64,000 nucleotides of DNA from Paenibacillus methanolicus (GCF_008124765.1 NZ_VNHS01000001.1:992001-1056000), one strand, 5' to 3'. Shown: positions 33,786 through 42,694, numbered from the stretch's first letter. The notes: a model not told the origin generated them from the letters alone. A program made the numbers and translations.

Positions 33786-35927
33786 TCAGAAAAAACCTTC
33801 CCATTCGCCCGGCAGCAGAATTTTGCCGGTCTTCCGCAGTTCTTGCCGCGCCGCGGCGACCAATTCCCGCATCCCAAGCGGGTTTCCGGCGGATGCCGCC
33901 ATGAAGGCCGCCGTCACGACGATGTTTTTGATGCTGCCTCCGGCGACCTCGATTTTGCGTCCGAGCAATTCAAAATCGACATCTTTCGACAATGGCGTGG
34001 CGGATGGGACCATCGAACTCCATAGACGCGCGCGATGCTCGGCATCCGGGAACGGGAACTTGATCACCAGGCTGAGGCGGCGCATGAACGCATCGTCAAT
34101 ATTTTGCTGGAAATTGGTGGCGAGAATCGAAATGCCGTCGTACTCTTCCATTTGTTGCAGCAAATAAGCGGTCTCGACATTCGCGTATTTATCGTGCGCG
34201 TCTTTCACTTCCGATCGCTTGCCGAATATCGCGTCGGCCTCGTCGAAGAAGAGGATCGCATGGGAACGCTGCGCTTCGTCGAAGATAACGCGCAAGTTTT
34301 TCTCCGTCTCGCCGATGTACTTGCTGACGATCTGGGACAAGTCGATTTTGTACGCTTCCATGTTCAGCTCGCTGGCCATGACCTCGGCAGCCATCGTCTT
34401 GCCCGTGCCTGGCGGGCCGGCGAACAGCATGCTGACCCCCTTGCCATAGGACAACTTCCGCTCGAATCCCCACTTGCCGAACACTTCGCCCCGGTAGCGC
34501 ATCATTGCGCTAGCTTGCCGCAGCATGTCCAGCTGCTCTTCCGGCAGCACGAGATCCGACCACTGATAACGGGGATTCAGCCTGCGGGCTTTGTCGCCCA
34601 TCCGATGATGCGCCTGCGCCCTTGCGCCTTGCTCGTAATGCCCCGCCGCGGCTTCTACGCCGTCCAACCGCGCCTTCTGCGCGGCATGCTCGGCAGCCCT
34701 GCGGATAAGCCCGGGCGTGAAGCGATACTTGGCGGCAAGCGCTTCGGCTTCTCGTTCATTCAGCTCGCCGGCATTCATCCACAGACGCTGCCGGAGCATG
34801 ATATCCGGGACGGCAAGCTCTGCCTGCAGCACCGGCGTCCCCTCTTCCGCGGGGAGCGCGCCCGGGCCGCGCGGCGACAAGGTGAGCCAGAAGACCGGGC
34901 TCGGATAAACGCTGGTCCATGCGAGCAGCTTCTCGCAGCCGGCATCCTCCTCGCCCCCCGGCTCTGCCGGTTCCAGCGCGACGACCGCGCCCGCTAGACG
35001 CGCTTCCCGGAAGAAGCGATGCAGCAGCTGGTTCGTCTCCGCCGTCCACTTGCTCTCGGGCTGAAGCCGGAGCTTGTACGCCGGCTTGCCCAGCGACGCG
35101 GCAACCAAGGCCGCGTGCGTTGTCTTCCCCGCGCCATCGCCGCCCCAGAGATGAATTAGCATCGGTCCGGCCGGCCGTCTCGCCTCGTTCATCCGGACGA
35201 AATGCAGCAGCCTCTCCTGCAGCTCCTCGACTTCCAAGAGCGGCCATTCGGATTGCCTCGGCGTTGGCAGCGGCTTGGCATGCGGCGTCAGCCTGTGGTC
35301 GAATTCGGACGTGCCGAGCAAATACGAAACGATGCGCGAATCGAGCCGGAGCGGCTTGGACAGCACGCCGGCCGCGCGCTCTCCCTCTTCCATGATCCAT
35401 TTCATCAGCGGGCCGTCTTCCTCGAAAGTTCCGCGCTCCGCGTATTGCCCGGCTTCGTTCCCGCCGAACAGTTTCAGCGCCAGATCAGCCGTCGGATGCT
35501 TGCACGTCACGTCGTCCTGCAAATAACCGAACAGCTTCTCGTACTTGCGGTTCAGCTCGGGCGCGAGCGCCAACATGACGCATTGCCGCTCGAAGGCAAG
35601 CAGGCCGAAGCGTCCCGCGAGTTCCAGCAGCGGCAGCGGACGATGTTCGGCCAGATTGGCGGCTAATCGCGCGTCGATCTCGCTCCTTCGTTCCTGAATG
35701 ATTCGCTGGCGAACCCCAAGCGAATCGCTCAACGCCTCATCGCCGGCAGTCTCGTTCAGGAGACGAGCGACTTCTTCTTCGGTGACGAGCAGCCCGCGCA
35801 TCGGGTCGAACGGGTTATCGCGTTCGAGTTCGATTCGGCAATCCAAGCGGAACTGAATCAAGGCATCGAGCAGAAGAAGCTCGTCTCGCCAATGCTCGTA
35901 ACCGGTAGTATAGGGAGTGGAAGCCAT
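33786..35927 (-). CDS. AAA ATPase of the injection system (Afp15/Pvc15-like)
   Basis: A 713-residue ATPase. The N-terminal half (1-250) is helical; a first nucleotide-binding fold has a P-loop GGDGAGKT at 262-269 with weak downstream motifs. The second AAA module is complete: Walker A GPPGTGKT at 504-511, pore-type loop SKYIGETEKNL, Walker B ILFFDEAD at 558-565 followed by AIFGKRSEVKDAHDKYAN, sensor ILATN and the arginine pair MRRLS at 615-619. Afp15-like ATPases assist assembly and are found in nearly all eCIS loci. It is separated from the effector gene upstream by a terminator. Confidence 0.93.
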   Translation of the reverse strand: MASTPYTTGYEHWRDELLLLDALIQFRLDCRIELERDNPFDPMRGLLVTEEEVARLLNETAGDEALSDSLGVRQRIIQERRSEIDARLAANLAEHRPLPLLELAGRFGLLAFERQCVMLALAPELNRKYEKLFGYLQDDVTCKHPTADLALKLFGGNEAGQYAERGTFEEDGPLMKWIMEEGERAAGVLSKPLRLDSRIVSYLLGTSEFDHRLTPHAKPLPTPRQSEWPLLEVEELQERLLHFVRMNEARRPAGPMLIHLWGGDGAGKTTHAALVAASLGKPAYKLRLQPESKWTAETNQLLHRFFREARLAGAVVALEPAEPGGEEDAGCEKLLAWTSVYPSPVFWLTLSPRGPGALPAEEGTPVLQAELAVPDIMLRQRLWMNAGELNEREAEALAAKYRFTPGLIRRAAEHAAQKARLDGVEAAAGHYEQGARAQAHHRMGDKARRLNPRYQWSDLVLPEEQLDMLRQASAMMRYRGEVFGKWGFERKLSYGKGVSMLFAGPPGTGKTMAAEVMASELNMEAYKIDLSQIVSKYIGETEKNLRVIFDEAQRSHAILFFDEADAIFGKRSEVKDAHDKYANVETAYLLQQMEEYDGISILATNFQQNIDDAFMRRLSLVIKFPFPDAEHRARLWSSMVPSATPLSKDVDFELLGRKIEVAGGSIKNIVVTAAFMAASAGNPLGMRELVAAARQELRKTGKILLPGEWEGFF

Positions 35928-35989
35928 AATACGATGTCGCTCCTATCGGGTTTATCTTCTCTCTAGCTGCCGCACTATTTGACATAAAG

Positions 35990-36023
35990 AAAGGAGCGCA
36001 CCATGCGAGTACGCTCCTTTTTC
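35990..36023 (-). terminator. Terminator after the candidate effector gene
   Basis: Minus strand: AAAGGAGCG, a 13-base loop, CGCTCCTTT, then CTTTATG. It lies 33 bases past the effector stop and before the ATPase gene. Confidence 0.65.
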
Positions 36024-36055
36024 GCGCCATGGACCGCTTAAACGGCCTGCCGGCG

Positions 36056-37513
36056 TCATCGTTTGCGTTTGCCGCGCGGAAGCGCGATCATCAGGTCGTT
36101 CTCCAGCGCGTTCCATGCAACGGACATCGTCGCTAGCGTTTGCTCGTGCGTCAAATAATTGTGCATGAGATTCGCGTCGTTAACGATCAGCTGGCCATCG
36201 GCCAAAAACTGGTTCGCTCTGTCTATCAGCGGCGCTCTAAGCGTCACGAAGGCCGGATTGTTAATAAAGTGATTCACCCGGTCGACGTGCTCTTGCGCCC
36301 GCTGCTGAATGCTGCCCTCAATCCGAACGTAGTCGTTATTCCGATGCAGCGGATAATTGCCTTGGCCGTAGAGCGTAGGTCCGGTTAGCGTCCAATTGTT
36401 GATATCCTTGCGCAGCGCCGCGGTATCGCCGTGTTTGTTATCGAACTCGTACTCCTGGATTTGGACGTCCAGACTGGTCGGCAGCGAGCTCTCGGGTCCG
36501 ACCGTATCATCGCGGCCTCCCGGGTACGTCGCGGTTACTTTGTAGCTGAGCACTTTGTTCTCGCCCAGCACCGCTTGCTTGGCGCTCTTCTCGAAATTCG
36601 ATTCCATCAGCCGGTTCGCGGTGGCGGAGATCGGCGCCAAATTCTCGACCGCGTCCCCTTTGCCGTGAAGATGGTGGTTCAGCAAATGACCGGCGATATA
36701 AGTCGCTTGTCCGCCCGTGAGCGCGTTGACCGCCTGCAGCAAGGGACTGCGCGCTCCCGCCTGCGGCTCCGTGCCGCGAAGCGCGCCGGGATTGACGGTG
36801 ACGACCGCATCGACGCCGCGGCCGTCCGCGCTCGCGACCGTGCCTCCTCTGCCGTCGGAAATCGTGAGATTGACCGAATTCCATGCAGCCGTCGATGCCG
36901 GTCTCGCCTGCGCGCCGGTCTGGCCTCCGTATTCGTCGCCGGGCAAACTCTCCATTAATACGGACAGCTCGGTCAGCCGGCTCTCGACCTCGTCTCCGTC
37001 TTGCGGCCGCCAGGCCGCCCATGCTCCTCTCGGGGCGATGCCGCGATCGATCTCTTCCGCCAATTCGCATGCCCGCTCGTGATCCGTCTTTTGCTGAACG
37101 GAGCCGTTGTCTTCGATCCACTCCCGAATCCGTTCCAAGTGCTCTCCCAGCGGCGTCGGCTCGCTGCGCATGACGAGCCGCCAACCCTCGCCTTCATGCT
37201 CGATGCAGAGCGTGTGGCGTTCCTTGTCGAACGTCTGGAAAGGCTGTCGGATCTCTTCCGGCTCGATCGCGTCGCCCGTTCGTGATTCCTCGCTTCCGAC
37301 GGTATGCCCAAACTTCGGGACCGACTCCTCCTTGCCTGCTTCCGTTGCGCCGCTTGGCTTCGTTCTGGCCTTCTCGTCTTCCGCTAGCAATTGCCGTAAG
37401 CCCTGATTGCCGAGCTTTCGCTGCAGCAGATGGAGACCGTTTGCCTGCGCGCGTTTTCGATTCGAGGATCCCTGCTTCTCATCCGGCCGAGCCGGCGCGT
37501 GCTGCCTTATCAT
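36056..37513 (-). CDS. Candidate eCIS effector with His-Asn endonuclease-like motif
   Basis: A 485-residue protein. The N-terminus is polar and disordered with LLQRKLGNQGLRQLL at 29-43; LQRxxGN-type motifs of this sort are common near the N-terminus of eCIS-linked DUF4157 and cargo proteins. Residues about 85-190 look helical. At 274-303 AGHLLNHHLHGKGDAVENL followed by PISATANRLM has the layout of non-specific DNA/RNA endonucleases of the His-Me finger type (G-H-L-x-N, then N-L-x-P, then N; candidates His276, Asn279, Asn291, Asn300). A basic end (LPRGKRKR) closes it. It has its own promoter and terminator directly upstream of the ATPase gene. No immunity gene is evident. A structural or attachment role is the alternative. 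Confidence 0.7.
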   Translation of the reverse strand: MIRQHAPARPDEKQGSSNRKRAQANGLHLLQRKLGNQGLRQLLAEDEKARTKPSGATEAGKEESVPKFGHTVGSEESRTGDAIEPEEIRQPFQTFDKERHTLCIEHEGEGWRLVMRSEPTPLGEHLERIREWIEDNGSVQQKTDHERACELAEEIDRGIAPRGAWAAWRPQDGDEVESRLTELSVLMESLPGDEYGGQTGAQARPASTAAWNSVNLTISDGRGGTVASADGRGVDAVVTVNPGALRGTEPQAGARSPLLQAVNALTGGQATYIAGHLLNHHLHGKGDAVENLAPISATANRLMESNFEKSAKQAVLGENKVLSYKVTATYPGGRDDTVGPESSLPTSLDVQIQEYEFDNKHGDTAALRKDINNWTLTGPTLYGQGNYPLHRNNDYVRIEGSIQQRAQEHVDRVNHFINNPAFVTLRAPLIDRANQFLADGQLIVNDANLMHNYLTHEQTLATMSVAWNALENDLMIALPRGKRKR

Positions 37514-37551
37514 CTTCGTCTATTCACATCCGGCATCATTATTATAAATTT

Positions 37552-37581
37552 ATTATAAGGCGCGCCAAATCGAGCTGTAAA
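37552..37581 (-). promoter_or_regulatory. Promoter of the candidate effector gene
   Basis: Minus strand: TTTACA (37581-37576), 18 bases, TATAAT (37557-37552), ending 39 bases before the ATG. A second TATAAT-like box (TTTATAAT) lies just downstream. Confidence 0.65.
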
Positions 37582-37692
37582 TTGAATTTGTTACAAGTTG
37601 TCTGCTTCATTTGGAATATGGTTAGCCTTATATTAAGAAGGTAAGCTTCCGTGCTTCATTATCAGTCATCCAGCGAGGATAGGTGAGCGAAC

Positions 37693-38424
37693 TTGCGCTT
37701 TAAAGACGTGTTCTCCATTATCGGACCGGCGATGATCGGTCCTTCAAGCTCCCATACGGCCGGCGCCGCGCGAATCGGACGATTCGCCAGGCAGCTGTTC
37801 GGGGCCGCGCCGGAAGAAGCCGATATTACCTTCTACGGATCGTTCGCCGCGACGTACGAAGGCCATGGCACCGATATCGCGATCGTCGGCGGCTTGCTCG
37901 ACTGGCAGACGGACGATCCCCGAATACCGAATTCGCTGCAGATCGCGGTGGAACAAGGAATCGCGGTCGCGTTCCGCGAAGGACGAGGCGCGTTCTCGCA
38001 CCCGAATACGGCGAAGCTGCTGCTCCGTTCCCAATCCGAAGGCCAGGCGCGCGAGCTCGCCGTCACCGGCACGTCGATCGGCGGCGGCAACATCGAAATT
38101 ACGGCTATCGACGGCTTCAGCGTCAAATTGACCGGCATCTACCCGACGCTCGTCATACGCCATAAAGATTGGACCGGCGTCGTCGCGAGCGTCACGGACG
38201 TCATGCGGCGCAGCCGGACCAATATCGCGTTCATGTCGGTCGACCGCAAGGGCCGAAGCGGCGACGCGCTTACCGTGCTGGAGCTGGATTCCCCGATAAC
38301 CGAGGCCTTGATCGCGGAGATCGGACAGATTGAATCGGTCAGCACGGTGCATATCGTGAATTTGCAGGAGGCCGCGGCGGACGAAGATGGCATCAGCACG
38401 AATACCCAGGAGGAACAACCATGA
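37693..38424 (+). CDS. sdaAB: L-serine ammonia-lyase, beta subunit
   Basis: A 243-residue subunit of the iron-sulfur L-serine deaminase that converts serine to pyruvate and ammonia. FSIIGPAMIGPSSSHTAGAARIGR is the family N-terminus (SSSHT binds substrate), and a C-terminal ACT domain lies at about 150-222 (LVIRHKDWTGVVASVTDVMRR, NIAFMSVDRK). The start is TTG at 37693 with AGGTGA upstream. The stop overlaps the start of the alpha subunit by four bases, which gives coupled translation. Confidence 0.93.
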   Translation: MRFKDVFSIIGPAMIGPSSSHTAGAARIGRFARQLFGAAPEEADITFYGSFAATYEGHGTDIAIVGGLLDWQTDDPRIPNSLQIAVEQGIAVAFREGRGAFSHPNTAKLLLRSQSEGQARELAVTGTSIGGGNIEITAIDGFSVKLTGIYPTLVIRHKDWTGVVASVTDVMRRSRTNIAFMSVDRKGRSGDALTVLELDSPITEALIAEIGQIESVSTVHIVNLQEAAADEDGISTNTQEEQP

Positions 38425-39299
38425 ATTTTCGCACCTTAGATGAACTATCCGCGCTCTGCGAGAGCCGCGGTCTCTCGATCGGCAAGCTCATGGTCGAGGA
38501 ACAAAGCGCGGAGTCGGGACGCGACGCCGGCTTGGAATTCCGCACGATGGCCGATTACTTCCGCATAATGAAGGAAGCGGTGCAGCGCGGATTGACGGAA
38601 GATACGACCTCGCGCAGCGGATTGACCGGACGGGACGCGCAGCGCGTCATGGAATTCGGACGGGGCGGGGAACTGAGTCTGGGCGAGCATGCGGGGAACG
38701 CGATGGCCTATGCGCTCGCAGTGTCGGAAATCAACGCCTCGATGGGCCGCATCATCGCGACGCCGACCGCCGGCTCCTGCGGCATTATCCCCGGCGTGTT
38801 CGTCAGCAGCCAGGAACGTTTCGGCTGGAGCGACGAGCATATGGTCTACGGCTTGTTCGCGGCGGGCGCGATCGGCTATGTCATCGCCAACAATTCGTTC
38901 GTCTCCGGCGCCGAGGGCGGCTGTCAGGCGGAGGTGGGGTCGGCGATCGGCATGGCGGCCGGAGCGCTCGTCGAGCTGCGCGGCGGCACGCCGAAGCAGG
39001 CGATGCACGCGGTCGGTCTCGCGCTGAAGAACACGCTCGGCCTCATCTGCGATCCCGTCGGCGGACTCGTGGAAATTCCGTGCATCGTCCGCAACGGCTT
39101 CGGGTCGGTCACCGCGCTGGCGGCGGCCGATATGGCGTTGGCCGGCGTGCGCAGCGTCATTCCGTCCGACGAGGTCATTCAAGTGATGCTCGAGGTCGGC
39201 TCGGCGATGCCCGAGAAGCATCGCGAGACGGCCGGCGGCGGGTTGGCTCAGACGCCGACGGGCAAGGCGATCATGTCGCAGCTGAGGAAGAAGAAATGA
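38421..39299 (+). CDS. sdaAA: L-serine ammonia-lyase, iron-sulfur-dependent, alpha subunit
   Basis: A 292-residue catalytic subunit. It has the 4Fe-4S-binding cysteines in the expected places: TPTAGSCGIIPG, GAEGGCQAEVGSAIGMAAGA and LICDPVGGLVEIPCIVRN. AMAYALAVSEINASMGRI is also typical. Together with SdaAB it deaminates serine; near-by tdh-kbl can feed it through glycine and serine. A 12-pair hairpin follows the stop. Confidence 0.95.
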   Translation: MNFRTLDELSALCESRGLSIGKLMVEEQSAESGRDAGLEFRTMADYFRIMKEAVQRGLTEDTTSRSGLTGRDAQRVMEFGRGGELSLGEHAGNAMAYALAVSEINASMGRIIATPTAGSCGIIPGVFVSSQERFGWSDEHMVYGLFAAGAIGYVIANNSFVSGAEGGCQAEVGSAIGMAAGALVELRGGTPKQAMHAVGLALKNTLGLICDPVGGLVEIPCIVRNGFGSVTALAAADMALAGVRSVIPSDEVIQVMLEVGSAMPEKHRETAGGGLAQTPTGKAIMSQLRKKK

Positions 39300-39307
39300 A
39301 CGCGCGG

Positions 39308-39337
39308 ATCCCCGCTGCCGGCCGTGGCAGCGGGGAT
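39308..39337. terminator. Strong hairpin between sdaAA and the phosphoesterase pseudogene
   Basis: ATCCCCGCTGCC (39308-39319) pairs perfectly with GGCAGCGGGGAT (39326-39337) around a 6-base loop. The T tract after it (ATTGTT) is weak. It lies between convergent genes and may serve both. Confidence 0.6.
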
Positions 39338-39341
39338 ATTG

Positions 39342-39930
39342 TTAGATATGGAGCAAATAATAGCCGAATCCGTTAATCAGCGTCGTATCCTTATATTGAC
39401 GTACGCGTTCATTGCGGCCGTAATTCAGATGCTGATGTCCATGCAGCATATAGCTTGGGCGATAATGATCCAGGAACGACACGAAGCTCTCGAATCCCCG
39501 GTGGCAAAGGTCTTCGCCGTCTCCGAGCTTATAGGCCGGCGCGTGCGTAACGAGGAGATCCACGCCGCCTTTCATCCACAGCTTGGGTTTCTGTTTGGCG
39601 ATCCGCCACCTCATTTGACGCTCGGTGTATTGGTGCTCGCCCGGGCTATAACGGTAGCTACCGCCAAGACCGAGAATGCGGAGGCCTTTGAAAGTGACGA
39701 GCCGATCTTCGATGCAATCGCAGCCTTCCGGCGGCATTGCGCCATACGTCGTATCATGGTTGCCGTGAATATAGAAGGAGCGGCGCGTGAATCATGCTGA
39801 CCAGATAAGATAAGTACGCCGCCTTCAGATCGCCGCAGGAGAGGATCAGCTCCACGTCCTTGAACCGCTCCGGGTCGAAGTGGTCCCAGATGTACTGCGA
39901 TTCTTCGTCGGCCACGATTAAAATTTTCAT
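39342..39930 (-). pseudogene. Frameshifted metallophosphoesterase
   Basis: Two abutting frames together make one calcineurin-like phosphoesterase of about 195 residues. The first (from ATG at 39930, AGAGGG upstream) encodes MKILIVADEESQYIWDH and LILSCGDLKAAYLSYLVSM; the second encodes YIHGNHDTTYG, ILGLGGSYRYSPGEHQYTE, DLLVTHAPAY and YMLHGHQHLNYGR, the metal-binding GNHD and HGH motifs. They join if one C is removed at about 39774-39779 (CTCCTTC against an expected CTCTTC, giving PLFYIHGNHD). The rest of the frame is intact, so this is either a recent single-base mutation or a sequencing error. As it stands the GNHD half is not made. Confidence 0.8.
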
Positions 39931-40113
39931 GGTTCCCTCTCCTTCGTCTGTTTTAGTCATTATCCAAATTGTACCTGAAGAACAACGACTTGGCACCAAT
40001 CTCTTCCATATATTCCGCGCGAATGCGATGCCATGCAAAAAGCCGCGTCTCCGCGGCTCTCCCTCGAGCGTATTCCTTGCACCATTACCCAGTTATAACC
40101 TTCCGCTTGCCCA

Positions 40114-40281
40114 TCATATCGCCGAGAACCGCCGCGCAAATGCCGTCAGCTCGATCGATTGCCCCTTGTTCAGCCGCGACTCCGCCGCCGCGAACGCCAT
40201 CAGATGACTGCGGAACGACGCCGTCGCCGACGTGAGACTCTCCCCCTCCCGCGCCTCTGGCAAAGGGGACAGTACGTCCAT
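40114..40281 (-). pseudogene. Remnant resembling the C-terminus of a Gfo/Idh/MocA-type oxidoreductase
   Basis: A 55-codon minus-strand frame from ATG at 40281 encodes MDVLSPLPEAREGESLTSAT, then SFRSHLMAFAAAESRLNKGQ and SIELTAFARRFSAI. The S-H-x-x-A-F-A-A-x-E-S-R-L-N-x-G pattern is like the last helices of sugar oxidoreductases of the Gfo/Idh/MocA group. No N-terminal part exists upstream, where the kbl terminator lies. It looks like a leftover of a deleted gene; the family assignment is weak. Confidence 0.35.
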
Positions 40282-40305
40282 GTCGTGGCAAGATTAGTCA
40301 ATGGA

Positions 40306-40342
40306 AAAGGCCAAATCGCGTCTATGCGCGGATTTGGCCTTT
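40306..40342 (-). terminator. Terminator of the tdh-kbl operon
   Basis: Minus strand: AAAGGCCAAATC, a 13-base loop, GATTTGGCCTTT, then TCC; a perfect 12-pair stem 58 bases past the kbl stop. Confidence 0.8.
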
Positions 40343-40399
40343 ATTCTCGAAACGAAAGCAGGCGCCGAATTTTCAGCGCCTTAATCTATTCAGTGTACG

Positions 40400-41578
40400 C
40401 TATGGCAGCAGCCCTAGCTTGCGGCCCGCTCGCTCGAGCGCGCCAAGTACCAGGTCGAGCTGCTCGCGCGTATGCTGCGCGGTGACGATGAACCGGACGC
40501 GGCCTTTGTCGTAAGCGACGGTCGGGAAGACGATCCCCTGCGCGAACACGCCTTCTTGCAACAGCGCGTCGGAGAACGCCATCGACTCGGACGGACTGCC
40601 GACGATGACCGGGATAATCGGCGTCTCGCTCGCGCCGGTATCGAAGCCGAGCGCTTGCACCTTCCCGCGAAAATAGGCCGCGTTGTCCCACAGCATCTCG
40701 ATCAGCGTCCCGCTCTCACGCAGCAATCCGATCGCTGCGAGCGCGGTGGCCGCCACCGCCGGCGTCTGCGACGTGCTGAACAGGAACGGACGCGCCTTAT
40801 GAATCAAGTAGTCCTTCACGACCGCGTCGCAGGCCACATAGCCGCCGACCGCGCCAACCGCTTTCGACAGCGTGCCGATCTGAATATGGACTCTGCCGTG
40901 CAGGCCGAAATGATCGGTCGTGCCTTTGCCATTCTTGCCGAGGACTCCGCTGGAGTGCGCATCGTCGACATAGACGAACGCGTCGTACTTCTCCGCCAAT
41001 TCCACGATCGCCGGCAGCGGCGCGATATCCCCGTCCATGCTGAACACGCCGTCCGTAATGACGTAACGATTCCGGTAGCCGGCGCTTTCCTTCAGCGCCT
41101 GTTCCAGCTGTTCCATATCCTTGTGGGCGTAAATTTTGCGCGCCGCCTTCGTCAGCCGGATGCCGTCGATGATGCTGGCATGATTCAACTCGTCGCTGAT
41201 AACCACGTCCTCCGCGCCGACAAGCGAAGCGATGACGCCTTGATTGGCCGTGAACCCCGACTGAAAGACGAGCGCGGCTTCCGTTCCTTTGAATGCCGCC
41301 AGCTCTTCCTCCAATATGACATGAATATCGAGCGTGCCGGCGATCGTGCGGACGGAGCCGCTGCCGACGCCGTACTTCTCGGTCGCGGCAATCGCCGCTT
41401 CGCGCAGCGCCGGGTGGCCAGCTAAGCCCAAATAGTTGTTCGACGACAGCTGGATGAGCTCCCGGCCGCCGAGCGTCATGGTCGACGCCGCCCCGCTTTC
41501 CCATACCGTAAGCGGACGGTAGCGCCCCTCTTCCTTCAGCTGCTCCAGCTCGTCATACAACCGGTTCCAATTGGCCAT
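40400..41578 (-). CDS. kbl: Glycine C-acetyltransferase (2-amino-3-ketobutyrate CoA ligase)
   Basis: A 392-residue PLP enzyme of the alpha-oxoamine synthase family that splits 2-amino-3-ketobutyrate with CoA into glycine and acetyl-CoA. Visible motifs are SSNNYLGLAGHP, GSGSVRTIAGT, DELNHASIIDGIRL, YVDDAHSSGVLGKNGKG and the PLP lysine in GTLSKAVGAVGGY (Lys239). The start lies 26 bases inside the tdh gene, so the two are coupled. Kbl rather than BioF is inferred from the partnership with tdh. Confidence 0.93.
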   Translation of the reverse strand: MANWNRLYDELEQLKEEGRYRPLTVWESGAASTMTLGGRELIQLSSNNYLGLAGHPALREAAIAATEKYGVGSGSVRTIAGTLDIHVILEEELAAFKGTEAALVFQSGFTANQGVIASLVGAEDVVISDELNHASIIDGIRLTKAARKIYAHKDMEQLEQALKESAGYRNRYVITDGVFSMDGDIAPLPAIVELAEKYDAFVYVDDAHSSGVLGKNGKGTTDHFGLHGRVHIQIGTLSKAVGAVGGYVACDAVVKDYLIHKARPFLFSTSQTPAVAATALAAIGLLRESGTLIEMLWDNAAYFRGKVQALGFDTGASETPIIPVIVGSPSESMAFSDALLQEGVFAQGIVFPTVAYDKGRVRFIVTAQHTREQLDLVLGALERAGRKLGLLP

Positions 41579-42662
41579 GGTTCGTCTCCTCTCCCTGCAA
41601 GCTTACGCTGACGGGTTTCTTGTCGTGATTGAATATGATTTTGGCGCACTGACCCGATGCCATCAGATCGAATCCATATTCGTAGTCATGAAGCGCCATC
41701 CGGTGCGTGATAATTGGCGTCAAATCGATGCGGCGCTGATTGAGCAGCCCTTTCAGCTGATACCAAGTCTGATACATCCGGCGGCCGGTAATGCCCTCGA
41801 TGCGCAGCCCTTTGAAAATAATATGCTTCGACAAGTCGAGCGACACGGACTGCGTCGGAATGCCCAGAAGCGACACGCGCGCGGCCGGCGCGGCGGATTC
41901 GAACGCGCTCTGGATCGCGCCGGGATGGCCGGACATCTCGAGAATGATCTCGGCGCCTTCGCCCTTCGTATATTCCGCCACCGCCTCGGTCATCGAGACC
42001 GTTCGGGTGTTGATTAAATAGTCGGCGCCCATCCGCTCCGCCAGTTGCAGACGGTACGGATTGATGTCGGCTGCCATGACGATGCCCGCGCCGCTCGCTT
42101 TCGCGACCGCGACCGCCATGAGACCGATCGGTCCGGTGCCGACGACGAGCACGGATTTGCCGACGATGTCGCCCGCGAGCACCGTCTGTACCGCGTTGCC
42201 GAGCGGATCCTGCAGACAAGCCAGCTCATAAGGCAGGTCCGGTTCGTTGTGGATCACGTTCGTCGCCTTCACGACCGCGTAGTCGGCGAAGCATCCCGGC
42301 GCCGTTATGCCGAAGCTGCGCGTATGCTGGCAGACATGGGCGTTGCCCGTCCGGCACGCTTTGCACACCCCGCACACCATATGCCCTTCCGCCGATATAT
42401 AATCGCCGCGCTTCACGTGCGTCACACGGCTGCCGACCTCTTCGACGATCCCCGCGAATTCATGGCCGAACACGTTCGGCGTCACGACATTCTTCTCCGC
42501 CCATGCGTCCCATTGATAAATATGCACGTCCGTCCCGCAAATTGAAGACGCTTTCACGCGCACCAGCACCTCGTCGATGCCGCACTCCGGCACCGGCACG
42601 TTCATGAGAACGGCTCCGGGGGCCCGCTTGTCTTTGACCAATCCGATCATCGTCGCGCCCAT
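41553..42662 (-). CDS. tdh: L-threonine 3-dehydrogenase
   Basis: A 369-residue zinc-dependent medium-chain dehydrogenase. The catalytic zinc site is in ASSICGTDVHIYQWD and GHEFAGIVEEVG; the structural zinc is bound by CGVCKACRTGNAHVC; the NAD fold has LVVGTGPIGLMAVAVAKASGA. The Thr-Asp-Val-His-Ile-Tyr-x-W-D segment is typical of Tdh. It makes 2-amino-3-ketobutyrate for Kbl. The ATG at 42662 is chosen because AGGAGG lies 9 bases upstream; an in-frame start at 42683 has none. It is divergent from an XRE-cupin regulator. Confidence 0.94.
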   Translation of the reverse strand: MGATMIGLVKDKRAPGAVLMNVPVPECGIDEVLVRVKASSICGTDVHIYQWDAWAEKNVVTPNVFGHEFAGIVEEVGSRVTHVKRGDYISAEGHMVCGVCKACRTGNAHVCQHTRSFGITAPGCFADYAVVKATNVIHNEPDLPYELACLQDPLGNAVQTVLAGDIVGKSVLVVGTGPIGLMAVAVAKASGAGIVMAADINPYRLQLAERMGADYLINTRTVSMTEAVAEYTKGEGAEIILEMSGHPGAIQSAFESAAPAARVSLLGIPTQSVSLDLSKHIIFKGLRIEGITGRRMYQTWYQLKGLLNQRRIDLTPIITHRMALHDYEYGFDLMASGQCAKIIFNHDKKPVSVSLQGEETNHGQLEPVV

Positions 42663-42694
42663 AATGTTACGCCTCCTGCGCACGCTTGTTGATT

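Noticed and set aside
11758..37513. Prophage or type VI secretion system
   Set aside because: There is no capsid, portal, terminase, integrase or lysis gene, and no TssJ/L/M membrane complex or Hcp/ClpV set. DUF4255, CIS tube/LysM, TIGR02243-like proteins and the Afp15-type ATPase mark an eCIS.
37693..39299. Membership of the serine deaminase genes in the injection-system locus
   Set aside because: They are on the other strand, divergent from the effector, and have a clear metabolic role and a terminator of their own.
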